A stretch of 53,912 nucleotides of DNA from NCBI GenBank assembly GCA_900549325.1, contig UROI01000007.1, positions 1 to 53,912 on the forward strand, in the 5' to 3' direction. Shown here in pieces: positions 44,238 through 52,553 of the stretch. The position numbers and the translations under genes are program-made. The notes beneath the pieces were generated by a model. It was not told the origin of the DNA, did not search any database, and saw nothing but the letters and a program-made list of their open reading frames with translations. Position 1 is the first letter of the stretch, and the number at the start of each line of letters is the position of its first letter. The stretch is from an uncultured Mycoplasmatota bacterium (GTDB taxonomy: Bacteria; Bacillota_I; Bacilli_A; RF39; UBA660).

Positions 44238-44319
44238 CACTTTAATTCTAGGGTATTAAAGTGCTGTTATTAGCCTTAGGTCTAATAACAGTGTATCCGA
44301 GATACCTATTATATATAAG
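44238..44319 (+). repeat. tandem-hairpin element copy 7 (two hairpins plus tail)
   Basis: Hairpin 1 (44238-44263) has arms CACTTTAAT/ATTAAAGTG with a T-A closing pair and a T.T mismatch in place of G-C and C.T. Hairpin 2 (44264-44291) has arms CTGTTATTAG/CTAATAACAG with the standard core. Mini-hairpin GTATC-CGA-GATAC (44293-44305) and tail CTATTATATATAAG (44306-44319) follow. The element lies between divergent genes, upstream of the -35 of yigZ. Confidence 0.87.
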
Positions 44320-44327
44320 AGAAGTAT

Positions 44328-44356
44328 TTGATAATTATATTTTTATATAGTATAAT
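44328..44356 (+). promoter_or_regulatory. sigma-A-type promoter of yigZ
   Basis: TTGATA and TATAAT with a 17-base spacer, followed by GGTGGTGAT and the ATG at 44372. Confidence 0.75.
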
Positions 44357-44371
44357 GATGGTGGTGATATT

Positions 44372-44947
44372 ATGTTTAGTATTAAGAATAATGATAAATA
44401 TGAACTTATTATTAAGAACTCTAAGTTTATTTCTTTGATATTTAGAGTATACAATAAAGATGGAGTTAATGATATTTTAGATAGTATTAAAAAAGAGTAT
44501 CCTAATGCTACTCATTATTGTTATGGATATGTTATTGATAGTGATGTTAGGGCTAATGATGATAATGAACCTTCAGGTACTGCTGGATATCCTATATTGA
44601 ATCAAATTACTAGTAATAATTTAAATTATACTTTGATTGTGGTTATTAGATATTTTGGGGGTATTAAACTAGGAGCAGGTCCTCTTACTAGAACTTATGC
44701 TAAAGTAGCTAGAGAAGTTATTAGAGATAATAATATTATCGAGTTAGAAAAGGGTTATGATATAGATATTATTTTTAATTATAATGATATTAAAGATGTT
44801 GATTATATTCTTGGTAATTCTAAAGTTATTAATAAAAGTTTTGATGAAAATATTACTTATAATGTTTATGTTAATAAGAGTGTTTTAGATAAATTATCTA
44901 AATATAATACTATTATTAATAAAGAAATATATATAGAAAAGGAATGA
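44372..44947 (+). CDS. yigZ: YigZ/IMPACT family protein
   Basis: The family is universal but its biochemical role in bacteria is not settled. The N-terminal UPF0029 domain shows SKFISLIF, ATHYCYGYVI, DDNEPSGTAGYPIL and VVIRYFGGIKLGAGPLTRTY, the strongly conserved family signature. A short ferredoxin-like DUF1949 region completes the 191 residues. The gene has a clear promoter and the Shine-Dalgarno site GGTGGTGAT. The stop TGA lies within a bidirectional terminator shared with trpS. Confidence 0.95.
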   Translation: MFSIKNNDKYELIIKNSKFISLIFRVYNKDGVNDILDSIKKEYPNATHYCYGYVIDSDVRANDDNEPSGTAGYPILNQITSNNLNYTLIVVIRYFGGIKLGAGPLTRTYAKVAREVIRDNNIIELEKGYDIDIIFNYNDIKDVDYILGNSKVINKSFDENITYNVYVNKSVLDKLSKYNTIINKEIYIEKE

Positions 44948-44966
44948 GTTTGAATTCATTCCTTTT
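44937..44966. terminator. bidirectional terminator between yigZ and trpS
   Basis: AAAAGGAATGA/TCATTCCTTTT with an eight-base loop serves both convergent genes. Confidence 0.85.
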
Positions 44967-45948
44967 AATATCTTCCTAAACCTACTTTACTAAATACTTC
45001 TTCTAGTTTTTGTTTGGCTATTTTATTAGTTATTTCTTTTCCTCTATCTAGTATTTTATCTATTTCGGTACTATTTATTAATTCATTATACTTTGTTTGA
45101 ATATTAGTTAGAACTTCTACAACTAAGTCAGCAACTTCTTTTTTTAGATTACCATAGTTATAGTCTTTAAAGTGTTCTTCTGCATCTTTTATACTTATTT
45201 CTTTGAGTGATGAATAGATAGTTAGTAAGTTTGATATTCCTGGTTTTGTTTCAGGGTTATAGTAGACTTTTGATTCACTATCTGTTACAGCACTCATTAT
45301 TTTCTTTCTGATTGTTTTTTCGTCATCTAATAGAAGGATTACTCCTTTATATGTTTCGTCGCTCTTACTCATTTTTTTAGTGGGATTTTGTAAGTCCATT
45401 ATTTTGGCTCCTACTTTAGGTATTAATGGTTCTGGTATTTTGAATGTTTCTCCATAGTTTTTGTTAAATCTTTCGGCAATGTTACGGGCTAGTTCAACGT
45501 GCTGTTTTTGATCTATTCCTACTGGTACGTAGTCGGCATCATATAGTAATATATCTGAAGCCATTAGGATTGGATATGTAAATAGTCCTACAGTTACATT
45601 TTCTCCTTTACTTGTTTTATCTTTATACTGAGTCATACGTGAGGCTTCGCCCATGTAGGTGTTACATTCTAATACCCAAGATAGATTAGCGTGATATAGA
45701 TTTTCTGATTGTAAATATATTATATTTTTATCTGGGTCTACGCCACAGGCTAAATATAAGGCTACATTCTTTCTTATTCTTTCTTTTAATAAATCATGAT
45801 CTTGTTTTACTGTGATAGCGTGCATATCTGGTACAAAAAGAAATGATTCATACTCTTCTTGTCTTTCAATAGTACCTTTTATACCGCCAATGTAACTACC
45901 TAAAGTTAATTCTCCGCTTGGTTTTAAGCCTGTTAATATTCTTTTCAT
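44965..45948 (-). CDS. trpS: tryptophanyl-tRNA synthetase
   Basis: This class I synthetase charges tRNA-Trp. Motifs are TGLKPSGELTLGSYIGG (the HIGH-like region), the Trp pocket around PILMASDILLYDADYVPVGIDQKQH, and KMSKS near residue 200. With the start at 45948, chosen because AGAAGGTG lies upstream and includes the earlier GTG, the length is 327 residues, normal for bacterial TrpRS. There is no T-box leader or long untranslated region upstream. It is convergent with yigZ. Confidence 0.96.
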   Translation of the reverse strand: MKRILTGLKPSGELTLGSYIGGIKGTIERQEEYESFLFVPDMHAITVKQDHDLLKERIRKNVALYLACGVDPDKNIIYLQSENLYHANLSWVLECNTYMGEASRMTQYKDKTSKGENVTVGLFTYPILMASDILLYDADYVPVGIDQKQHVELARNIAERFNKNYGETFKIPEPLIPKVGAKIMDLQNPTKKMSKSDETYKGVILLLDDEKTIRKKIMSAVTDSESKVYYNPETKPGISNLLTIYSSLKEISIKDAEEHFKDYNYGNLKKEVADLVVEVLTNIQTKYNELINSTEIDKILDRGKEITNKIAKQKLEEVFSKVGLGRY

Positions 45949-46051
45949 AAAATACACCTTCTTCCCTCTAATTATATAATATTATAAATTTTTTTTCAAT
46001 ATCTTTACATATTTTACTTATTTTGATATACTTTTAGAGTGAGGTAGATAT

Positions 46052-46747
46052 ATGAGAACATTTTTTAGCTATTTTTTATTATTTTTAATTTATTCTTTTG
46101 TTGGATGGGCTATTGAAGTTGTTGTTACTTTTAATAAGGAAAAGAGATTTGTTAATAGAGGTTTTATGCTTGGACCTTATTGTCCTATATATGGATTTTC
46201 CTCAATTATTATGATTTTATACCTTAGTAGATATCGTAGTAGTTTTGTTACTGTATTTCTTTTAGCGGTCGTTGTATGTTCGTTAATGGAATATTTGGTT
46301 AGTTATCTTATGGAGAAGTTATTTAAGGCTAGATGGTGGGATTATAGTAATAGGAAGTTTAATATTAATGGAAGAGTATGTTTAGAGAATTCTATTTGGT
46401 TTGGTTTACTTGGAGCTCTTCTTATATATATAGTTAATCCTTTCTTATCTAGTGTTATTGCTAAGATTAGTGATAAAACATTAATAATTGTTGGTAGTGT
46501 GTTACTTGTTATATTTATTACTGATTTGATTATATCTCTTAATGTTACATTTAAAATTAAACATACTATTACTAAGCTTGTTAAGAAGGATAGTACTGAA
46601 GATTTAAATCATAAAGTAAGAGAAATTATTAATAGTAAACTTCTTAATCGTAGATTAGTTAAAGCTTTTCCTAAGATTAAAATTAAGGTTAAAGATAAAG
46701 TTATTGATTTAAAAAATAATATTAAAGAAAAAATAGAGAAAATTTAA
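46052..46747 (+). CDS. PF06541-family membrane protein (putative ABC transporter type IV permease)
   Basis: This 231-residue protein has the family signature LIYSFVGWAIEVV, RFVNRGFMLGPYCPIYGFS and WWDYSNRKFNINGRVCLENSIWFG across about four membrane helices. It ends with a further helix and a basic C-terminal tail of ~60 residues. Database names call it an ABC permease, but no ATPase partner is known with certainty and none is encoded nearby. The ATG follows GAGGTAGAT. It ends at a bidirectional terminator. Confidence 0.85.
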   Translation: MRTFFSYFLLFLIYSFVGWAIEVVVTFNKEKRFVNRGFMLGPYCPIYGFSSIIMILYLSRYRSSFVTVFLLAVVVCSLMEYLVSYLMEKLFKARWWDYSNRKFNINGRVCLENSIWFGLLGALLIYIVNPFLSSVIAKISDKTLIIVGSVLLVIFITDLIISLNVTFKIKHTITKLVKKDSTEDLNHKVREIINSKLLNRRLVKAFPKIKIKVKDKVIDLKNNIKEKIEKI

Positions 46748-46760
46748 TTCTCTATTTTTT
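46728..46760. terminator. bidirectional terminator
   Basis: AAAAAATAGAG/CTCTATTTTTT around the stop codon of the PF06541 gene also serves the convergent flippase gene. Confidence 0.8.
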
Positions 46761-48278
46761 TAGTTTTCTTTTTAACATATTTAGTATTCTTCTGAAAAGA
46801 TTCTTGGCATCAGCACTAATTAAATATAATATTATCATAGTTATTAAGGTTACTAAGATGAATACTATACCTAGTTTTATTATTGTACTTATAAAGCCTG
46901 TACTTATACTTACGAAGTATGATTCTACTGGTGTTAGGATTAATGATAATATGGTAAATAATAATATTGTTATGATAAAGTATTTTAGAACATCTATTAA
47001 TTTTACTTCTTTTAATATTTTCTTGGTAACTAGATTTGTTTTTAGGAAAATATTTACTAAGAAAGCAATTGCAGTACCTAATAATATTCCATTTATTCCA
47101 AAGAAGTTTATTAGTATTATTGATAATACTAAGTTAGTAATGGCACATATAAAGATGTGTTTTTTATTATCTTTAAATAGGCCATCGGCATTTATTAAGG
47201 CCACTAGGGGATAATACATGATATTTAGGAATAATGTTGAGGTAAATAGTACTACTGTTAAATAACTTAGTATGTAGTTTTCTTTTCCTACCCATACTGA
47301 GACAAAGCCTCTTATTCCTATCATAAATGTTATTGACATACTAAAGGCTATTAAGATAAATAACATTAGGAATTCTTTGAATAATGGATATACTCTATCA
47401 TCTTCTTTTTTAGCAAAGACATTACCAAAAGAATATACACTTGATAGTTCTACTCTTGAGGCTACTTCATTTAGGAATCTTAATATATAGTTATATGTTG
47501 TATAGATACTTACCATTACTGGGCCATTGAAGGCCATTAATAATAAGGCATCGACGTTATTTAATACTAGGTAGCCTATTTGTGTCCAAGCTAAATCTTT
47601 GGTCATTTTTACCATGCTAGTATCTTTTCTAGCTATTTCATGAAGATATGGATATTTCTTTTTGACTACTATTCTGTTTATTATTTCTTCGAGTATCTTC
47701 ATTATTAAGATTACGATAGCTATTGATTCTAGTGTTCTAAATTTTACTGTTACTACTACTATTAGGATGTCACATAGTATTTTTACTCCATTGAATACTA
47801 GGGAATATACATATTTTTCTTGGGCAGCACATAATACGGCTTGATATGTTTGACCTCTTCCAAAATATGATATTAGGTATGATGTTGATATTATGAAGAA
47901 GCATATTAAAGCGGATGCTTTATAACCTTCTTCAAAGTGGTAGAAGAGATATAATCCTAGTGTTACTAGGCATATTATTCCTAATATTACAAAGGCTATT
48001 ATTCTAAATACTTTTCTTGCTCCGCCATATATGGCATTTATATTATCTTTATTTTTATCTGCGAATGGTTTATATAAACTATAGGTAACGGCTTCAGAAA
48101 AGCCCATTTGAGCTAAGAAGACATAAGATATTATTTGATTTATGGTTTGATAATAGCCATTACCAACGTCTCCGATATAGTTTATTAAAACATCCATTTT
48201 TACTATACCTATTACTCCAATTATTAGGTATGGTAAAATATCACATATCATATTTAAAAATATTTTTTTTGTTCTCAT
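46752..48278 (-). CDS. polysaccharide flippase-like membrane protein (MOP superfamily)
   Basis: The 508 residues contain about fourteen hydrophobic helices. The pattern of a first helix pair with VGNGYYQTINQIISYVFLAQMG and a repeated two-bundle organisation is that of Wzx-type lipid-linked oligosaccharide flippases of the MATE/MOP superfamily. No glycosyltransferases lie next to it, so the transported sugar cannot be inferred. Mouse-virulence factor MurJ-like function is possible but less likely by appearance. The gene is monocistronic and ends at the shared terminator. Confidence 0.8.
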   Translation of the reverse strand: MRTKKIFLNMICDILPYLIIGVIGIVKMDVLINYIGDVGNGYYQTINQIISYVFLAQMGFSEAVTYSLYKPFADKNKDNINAIYGGARKVFRIIAFVILGIICLVTLGLYLFYHFEEGYKASALICFFIISTSYLISYFGRGQTYQAVLCAAQEKYVYSLVFNGVKILCDILIVVVTVKFRTLESIAIVILIMKILEEIINRIVVKKKYPYLHEIARKDTSMVKMTKDLAWTQIGYLVLNNVDALLLMAFNGPVMVSIYTTYNYILRFLNEVASRVELSSVYSFGNVFAKKEDDRVYPLFKEFLMLFILIAFSMSITFMIGIRGFVSVWVGKENYILSYLTVVLFTSTLFLNIMYYPLVALINADGLFKDNKKHIFICAITNLVLSIILINFFGINGILLGTAIAFLVNIFLKTNLVTKKILKEVKLIDVLKYFIITILLFTILSLILTPVESYFVSISTGFISTIIKLGIVFILVTLITMIILYLISADAKNLFRRILNMLKRKLKK

Positions 48279-48358
48279 ATTTCACTTCCTACATATATAT
48301 GATACCACAAATTGGAATTTATATAAAGAGAAAGATTATATTTGACATATTTAAATAT

Positions 48359-48544
48359 TTATTCATTACTGTTATTTTCATACATTATAAGGGCAGAAAA
48401 ACAATATATTTGTTCTTCACCATAGATACTACATGAACTATTAAATTTTATATCTATTATATCGATATTATTTTCTTTGATAAAATTATTTATAGATTCT
48501 TCTAGATCTTTTTCATGTCCTTCATCTATTACTTTTACTTTCAT
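48359..48544 (-). CDS. Cse60-like small protein (DUF2758)
   Basis: The 61-residue product reads MKVKVIDEGHEKDLEE and ends with EEQIYCFSALIMYE, matching the Cse60/DUF2758 pattern of an N-terminal beta strand with helix and a C-terminal CFSA strand. In B. subtilis cse60 belongs to the mother-cell sporulation regulon, but its function is unknown. The start at 48544 is set by GGTGATATC directly upstream, which excludes an earlier in-frame ATG. Its presence does not show that this organism makes spores. Confidence 0.75.
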   Translation of the reverse strand: MKVKVIDEGHEKDLEESINNFIKENNIDIIDIKFNSSCSIYGEEQIYCFSALIMYENNSNE

Positions 48545-48595
48545 GATATCACCAAAAAAAGTATATAACATTTGTTATACACTTTTTGTCATTTT

Positions 48596-49057
48596 TTAGC
48601 CTCTATTTACTTCGTAATATATTTTATTTAAATCATTGTTATCATCAGTATATTCTAGGTATAATTTAAACTTAGTATTGGAAATATCATTGGTAGTTTG
48701 AATGTGACCATTTAAGACTATTTTATCTTCACTACCTGCTGGTAATTCTTGTGGCTTGTCAAATATTCCTACTGATGGATAGGCTTCTTCATTAACGAAA
48801 TCATGAATAAGTAGTGCTTTGACATTATGCATATTTATTTTGGGATTATCTATTACTAAGTTATAGTCAGTTATTTCTTCGTCTACTCTTTCAATGTTAA
48901 AGTATACGTTAAAGTCTAGAGTCTCTTCACCATTAAATATATCTCTTTGTTCTAATTCGTCTTTGTATTCTAAGTAAGCTATTTTACTTTCTTCTTCTTG
49001 ATTAGTGCAGCCTATTAATATAAATAATAATGGTATTATTATTAATAGTTTTTTCAT
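48596..49057 (-). CDS. small lipoprotein, translationally coupled to enolase
   Basis: The 153 residues start with a lipoprotein signal (MKKLLIIIPLLFILIGC) with the lipobox Cys at 17. The acidic exported domain of about 135 residues is rich in beta strands and not recognised. The start codon overlaps the eno stop (ATGA), so the two genes are translated together, an odd partner for a glycolytic enzyme. The gene is not followed by a clear terminator before the Cse60-like gene. Confidence 0.8.
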   Translation of the reverse strand: MKKLLIIIPLLFILIGCTNQEEESKIAYLEYKDELEQRDIFNGEETLDFNVYFNIERVDEEITDYNLVIDNPKINMHNVKALLIHDFVNEEAYPSVGIFDKPQELPAGSEDKIVLNGHIQTTNDISNTKFKLYLEYTDDNNDLNKIYYEVNRG

Positions 49058-50280
49058 TTTATTTGTTCCTCTATTCTTAGAAGTCTATTATATTTTGATA
49101 GGCGTTCTCCTCTTGACATTGAGCCTGTTTTTATTTGGCCTAGATTTAGTCCTACGGCAAAATCTGATATGTAGTTATCTTCTGTTTCACCGCTACGATG
49201 AGATATTATTGTTTTATAGTTATTTTCTCTTGCTAGTTTGATTGTTTCTAAGGTTTCAGTTACTGTACCTATTTGATTTAATTTTAGTAGGATAGCATTT
49301 GCTATACCTAGGTCTATACCTTTTTGTAATAGTTTTTTATTGGTTACGAATAGGTCGTCTCCAACTAACTGGATATTTGATAGTCTATTTGTTAATAGTT
49401 TCCAGCCCTCAAAATCTTCTTCAGCCATACCATCTTCTATTGAGATTATATGATATTTATCTACTAATTTTTCATAATAACTAATTAATTCTTCTCTAGT
49501 GTATTCTTTTCCTTCAAGTAAGTATGTATCTTTTTCTTCATCATAGAACTCTGATGCGGCAACATCTAGAGCTATATTTATATCTTTACCTAGAGTATAT
49601 CCTGATTTGGTTATAGCTTCTTTAATTAGGTCAAGAGCCTCCTCGGCATCATCTATTAAAGGGGCAAAGCCGCCTTCATCACCTACTCCGCAAAGTAAAT
49701 CTTTTTCTTTTAAAATGCTCTTTAGGGTATTGAATACTTCTGAACCCATTCTTAAGTTTTCTTTATATTCTTCTTTATTTGGTACAATCATGAATTCTTG
49801 GAAATCTAATTTGTTACTGGTATGAGCTCCGCCATTTAAGATATTCATCATACATTTTGGCATACTATATTCTTTTCCTAAATATTCATATAATTCTAAG
49901 CCTTTGTATTTAGCGGCTGCTTTTAGATTGGCTAGAGATACTCCAAGTATAGCATTGGCTCCTAGTACTGATTTATTATCTGTACCATCTAATTCTAACA
50001 TAATATTATCTATTTCTTTTTGATTTAAACTATCTTTACCAATTAGACTTGGTTTTATAATATTATTTACGTTAGATACTGCTTTTAATACTCCTTTTCC
50101 GTGATATCTATTTTTATCGTTATCCCTTAATTCTAAGGCTTCATTTTTACCAGTAGAGGCTCCACTTGGTACTGAGGCTACTCCAACTATTCCTGATTCT
50201 AGAGTTACTTCTACTTCTACTGTAGGGTTTCCTCTTGAATCTAATATTTCTCTTGCATATATATTTTTTATCTTACTCAT
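49054..50280 (-). CDS. eno: enolase
   Basis: Enolase converts 2-phosphoglycerate to phosphoenolpyruvate in glycolysis. Catalytic and metal-binding elements are visible: DSRGNPTVEVEV, SGASTG, LDFQEFMIVP, GVGDEGGFAP, ALDVAASEF, SIEDGMAEEDFEGW, VGDDLFVTN, KLNQIGTVTET with the catalytic Lys, and SHRSGETED. At 408 residues it is about 20 shorter than usual, mainly by small loops. The Shine-Dalgarno site GGAGGATAAATT and a good promoter stand upstream. Confidence 0.97.
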   Translation of the reverse strand: MSKIKNIYAREILDSRGNPTVEVEVTLESGIVGVASVPSGASTGKNEALELRDNDKNRYHGKGVLKAVSNVNNIIKPSLIGKDSLNQKEIDNIMLELDGTDNKSVLGANAILGVSLANLKAAAKYKGLELYEYLGKEYSMPKCMMNILNGGAHTSNKLDFQEFMIVPNKEEYKENLRMGSEVFNTLKSILKEKDLLCGVGDEGGFAPLIDDAEEALDLIKEAITKSGYTLGKDINIALDVAASEFYDEEKDTYLLEGKEYTREELISYYEKLVDKYHIISIEDGMAEEDFEGWKLLTNRLSNIQLVGDDLFVTNKKLLQKGIDLGIANAILLKLNQIGTVTETLETIKLARENNYKTIISHRSGETEDNYISDFAVGLNLGQIKTGSMSRGERLSKYNRLLRIEEQIK

Positions 50281-50298
50281 AATTTATCCTCCATAATT

Positions 50299-50327
50299 AT
50301 TATAAAATATATGAATTAAAAAGTAAA
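50299..50327 (-). promoter_or_regulatory. sigma-A-type promoter of eno
   Basis: TTTACT and TATAAT with a 17-base spacer on the minus strand, 20 bases upstream of the eno ATG. Confidence 0.65.
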
Positions 50328-50328
50328 G

Positions 50329-50350
50329 AAAAAAAGAACACTTGGTTCTT
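50329..50350 (-). terminator. intrinsic terminator of rpsP-khpA
   Basis: AAGAAC/GTTCTT with a five-base loop is followed by seven T-rich bases on the minus strand. Confidence 0.75.
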
Positions 50351-50600
50351 AATAAGAGTCTACATTTATTTTAACTAATTTGTTATCTTTATTAAATGAA
50401 GCTGCTTGTACTATGGTTCTGATTGAATTTATTGTTTTACCACCATGGCCTATTACTTTAGGCATATCTTCACTAGATACCATTACTTCAATTAATACTG
50501 TGTTATCTTCATCAGATTCGAACTCTTTTACTGATACTGATTCGCTATCATTTACTAATCCTTTAATGATTAGTTCAGTTAAACTTACTAAATCGTTCAT
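50349..50600 (-). CDS. khpA: KH-domain RNA-binding protein KhpA
   Basis: This is a single KH domain of 83 residues with the GxxG-type loop in PKVIGHGGKTINSIRTIV. KhpA pairs with KhpB in Gram-positives and affects cell division and RNA metabolism. The gene begins directly at the stop of rpsP, the usual order in Bacillota. Downstream rimM and trmD, normally next, are absent; instead a terminator and eno follow. Confidence 0.93.
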   Translation of the reverse strand: MNDLVSLTELIIKGLVNDSESVSVKEFESDEDNTVLIEVMVSSEDMPKVIGHGGKTINSIRTIVQAASFNKDNKLVKINVDSY

Positions 50601-50872
50601 TATTTACCTTGCTTTTCTTCGTGGAATTCTTTCATAATTCCTGCTTTACTAAATAAATTTTTAACTGTATCAGTAGGTATAGCTCCTTTTCTAAGCCATT
50701 CTTTTGCAGCTTCCTTATCTATATTAATTTCAGCTGGTGTAGTTAAAGGATTGTATGTTCCTATTTTTTCAACGATTCTACCATCTCTTGGACTTCTTGA
50801 ATCTGCAACTACTACACGGTAAAAAGGTGCTTTCTTAGCTCCCATTCTTGTTAATCTTATTTTTACTGCCAT
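50600..50872 (-). CDS. rpsP: 30S ribosomal protein S16
   Basis: The 90 residues show MAVKIRLTRMGAKKAPFYRVVVADSRSPRDGR, GTYNP and the C-terminal KEWLRKGAIPTDTVKNLFSKAG, the full signature of S16. It is the first gene of the rpsP-khpA operon with a near-consensus promoter that lies partly in the terminator of the upstream gene. Confidence 0.98.
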   Translation of the reverse strand: MAVKIRLTRMGAKKAPFYRVVVADSRSPRDGRIVEKIGTYNPLTTPAEINIDKEAAKEWLRKGAIPTDTVKNLFSKAGIMKEFHEEKQGK

Positions 50873-50897
50873 CTTCTATCCCTCGCTTTCATTCAGT

Positions 50898-50926
50898 ATT
50901 TTATCACAAAAAAAATATACTGTCAA
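50898..50926 (-). promoter_or_regulatory. strong promoter of rpsP-khpA
   Basis: TTGACA and TAAAAT with a 17-base spacer on the minus strand. The -35 lies in the loop-side part of the preceding terminator and the spacer contains its T tract. Confidence 0.75.
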
Positions 50927-50947
50927 CCTTTTTTTGTTACAGTATAT
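50907..50947 (-). terminator. intrinsic terminator upstream of rpsP
   Basis: ATATACTGT/ACAGTATAT with a long loop is followed by eight T on the minus strand. It ends the operon of the two SipW-type proteins and overlaps the rpsP promoter. Confidence 0.75.
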
Positions 50948-50954
50948 ATTATGT

Positions 50955-51569
50955 CTATAAAGATGCTTCTATTCTATCGCCACTTACGGCTTCAAAGCCT
51001 ACTACTCCGGAATAGTTCTTTGAATAGTCTGCTGTTTGCATGGTATTTGTTTCTGTTATCCACATTACTAGATAGTATTCTATATTGGTACTATTTATAG
51101 TGGTATTTACATTGTTTGATCCTTTTTTGAAGTATACTTTTTGATTTGCTGTTAATGATGGTGTTAAGACATCAGTTACAGCATTATAACTAGTATCATA
51201 TATTTGATATTTTAAGTTACCTGTTGTATAGGTTGTACTGCTTGTTTTTAAGTAACCAGTTAAATTGAATGGATTTCCGGTATTTGATAAGGTTAATTTA
51301 TATAAAGAACATACTTCATAACCACTTTTATCGATACATTTATTGGTGTTTTTTATAGCGGTTACTACTAGTGAGTCTTTTAGTGGTACCATATTAGTAG
51401 ATTTGTGTACTGTTGTTAAGGCTAAACTAACACTAAATTTAGCGGCATTTCCTGATACAGTAGTGGTATCCTGAGCGGATGCTGCTAGATAAGCAAATGT
51501 TGTACTTGTTGTTACTACTATTACGATAGCTAGGACTAAGCATACTGAACTGAATAGTTTTTGTTTCAT
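50955..51569 (-). CDS. SipW-type secreted protein (TasA/camelysin-like)
   Basis: With the start at 51569 (GGAGGTG upstream), the 204-residue product has a signal ending TTSTTFAYLA, as in proteins processed by a SipW-type peptidase. A beta-rich domain follows with two Cys (NKCID and YEVCSLYKLTLSN), a pattern seen also in its neighbour. The domain layout resembles the TasA/CalY group of fibre-forming matrix proteins. No SipW gene is in the window. It is one base behind the upstream gene and ends at a terminator. Confidence 0.75.
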   Translation of the reverse strand: MKQKLFSSVCLVLAIVIVVTTSTTFAYLAASAQDTTTVSGNAAKFSVSLALTTVHKSTNMVPLKDSLVVTAIKNTNKCIDKSGYEVCSLYKLTLSNTGNPFNLTGYLKTSSTTYTTGNLKYQIYDTSYNAVTDVLTPSLTANQKVYFKKGSNNVNTTINSTNIEYYLVMWITETNTMQTADYSKNYSGVVGFEAVSGDRIEASL

Positions 51570-51570
51570 A

Positions 51571-52248
51571 CTAGACACCTCCTAGATGGGAGATATCATT
51601 ACTACTATCTTCATAACCATTTACTGTAGCAGTTAATCTTCCTCCAGTTACTGAACTAAATGTTATTACTGCAGAGAAGCTTCCTCCAGCATCTGTATCA
51701 TTTTGATCTTTATCTAGATTTGTTAACCATATTATTAATTTGAATTTTCTTGAAGTACTATTTAATTCTGTGGCTTCTCCTAATAAGAAGTGTTCTCCTA
51801 ATGGTAAATCTTTTGTTTCTCCATTTGGTACACTAGTTTTACTTAAATATACATTATCATTTTCATCTAATATCATATAACTTAGATTTTCTATTTTACT
51901 TACATTAAAATCTATTTTACCTATAACATCTTGACTTTTATTGAAGTTATATACTTCAAATTCATATAATGAACAAGCTCCATTACCATAATCATCTATA
52001 CAATTTTGCTTATATGCTTTCATTATATCACTATCATTAGTAGGAATTAATTTATGTCCTGTACTAAGTGCTGATACACTTAGTCCTAATCTTACTTTAC
52101 CTGCTTCTACTGCTAGAGCATTCATTTTACTCATATTTCTTGTACTAAAATATGAGAATGTTGCTCCTATTAACAATATAAGAGTACTGAATATTGTAGT
52201 AATTAGTAAAAAGATATTTACTTTATTTTGTTTTATATCTTGTTTCAT
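51571..52248 (-). CDS. SipW-type secreted protein (TasA/camelysin-like)
   Basis: The 225-residue protein has an N-terminal hydrophobic segment ending GATFSYFS, then a beta domain with the Cys pair QNCIDDYGNGACSLYEFEV, equivalent to that in the following gene. The ATG at 52248 is chosen because a promoter lies 20 bases upstream of its transcript start, which excludes the earlier in-frame start. The two genes look like an old duplication and are likely co-expressed. They may form surface fibres or present the larger proteins encoded upstream. Confidence 0.75.
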   Translation of the reverse strand: MKQDIKQNKVNIFLLITTIFSTLILLIGATFSYFSTRNMSKMNALAVEAGKVRLGLSVSALSTGHKLIPTNDSDIMKAYKQNCIDDYGNGACSLYEFEVYNFNKSQDVIGKIDFNVSKIENLSYMILDENDNVYLSKTSVPNGETKDLPLGEHFLLGEATELNSTSRKFKLIIWLTNLDKDQNDTDAGGSFSAVITFSSVTGGRLTATVNGYEDSSNDISHLGGV

Positions 52249-52273
52249 ATACCGACCATTCCTTACTATAAAT

Positions 52274-52302
52274 ATAATATCAAATATTTTGTTTTTTTTC
52301 AA
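52274..52302 (-). promoter_or_regulatory. sigma-A-type promoter of the two SipW-type genes
   Basis: TTGAAA and TATTAT with a 17-base spacer on the minus strand. Confidence 0.75.
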
Positions 52303-52320
52303 GTAATTTATTTATTTTTT

Positions 52321-52401
52321 TCACTTTAATTCTTGGGTATTAAAGTGCTATTATTAGCCTAAGGTCTAATAATAGTGTATCTACATACCTATTATATATA
52401 A
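52321..52401 (+). repeat. tandem-hairpin element copy 8 (two hairpins plus tail)
   Basis: Hairpin 1 (52321-52346) is nearly that of copy 7 (CACTTTAAT/ATTAAAGTG). Hairpin 2 (52347-52374) has arms CTATTATTAG/CTAATAATAG. Mini-hairpin GTAT-CTAC-ATAC (52376-52387) and tail CTATTATATATAAG (52388-52401) follow. It separates the large surface-protein gene from the SipW-type operon. Confidence 0.87.
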
Positions 52402-52553
52402 GCATAATCTATATATTAAAAGAAAGATATTAGTTATACCTTTCTTAGTAAAAGATTATAAAGAGGATTGTTATTTTATTAAACTGCAAGTTAATAAGGT
52501 TTAAGGTGCCTATTATCAAGTTTTTCCTGCCAAAGTTATTTCAAATTAATTGC

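Noticed and set aside
44965..46050. T-box riboswitch upstream of trpS
   Set aside because: The region upstream of the start is under 100 bases and has no specifier hairpin or T-box sequence.
48359..48544. Cse60-like gene as proof of sporulation
   Set aside because: A single small homologue without other sporulation genes in the window does not show the pathway.
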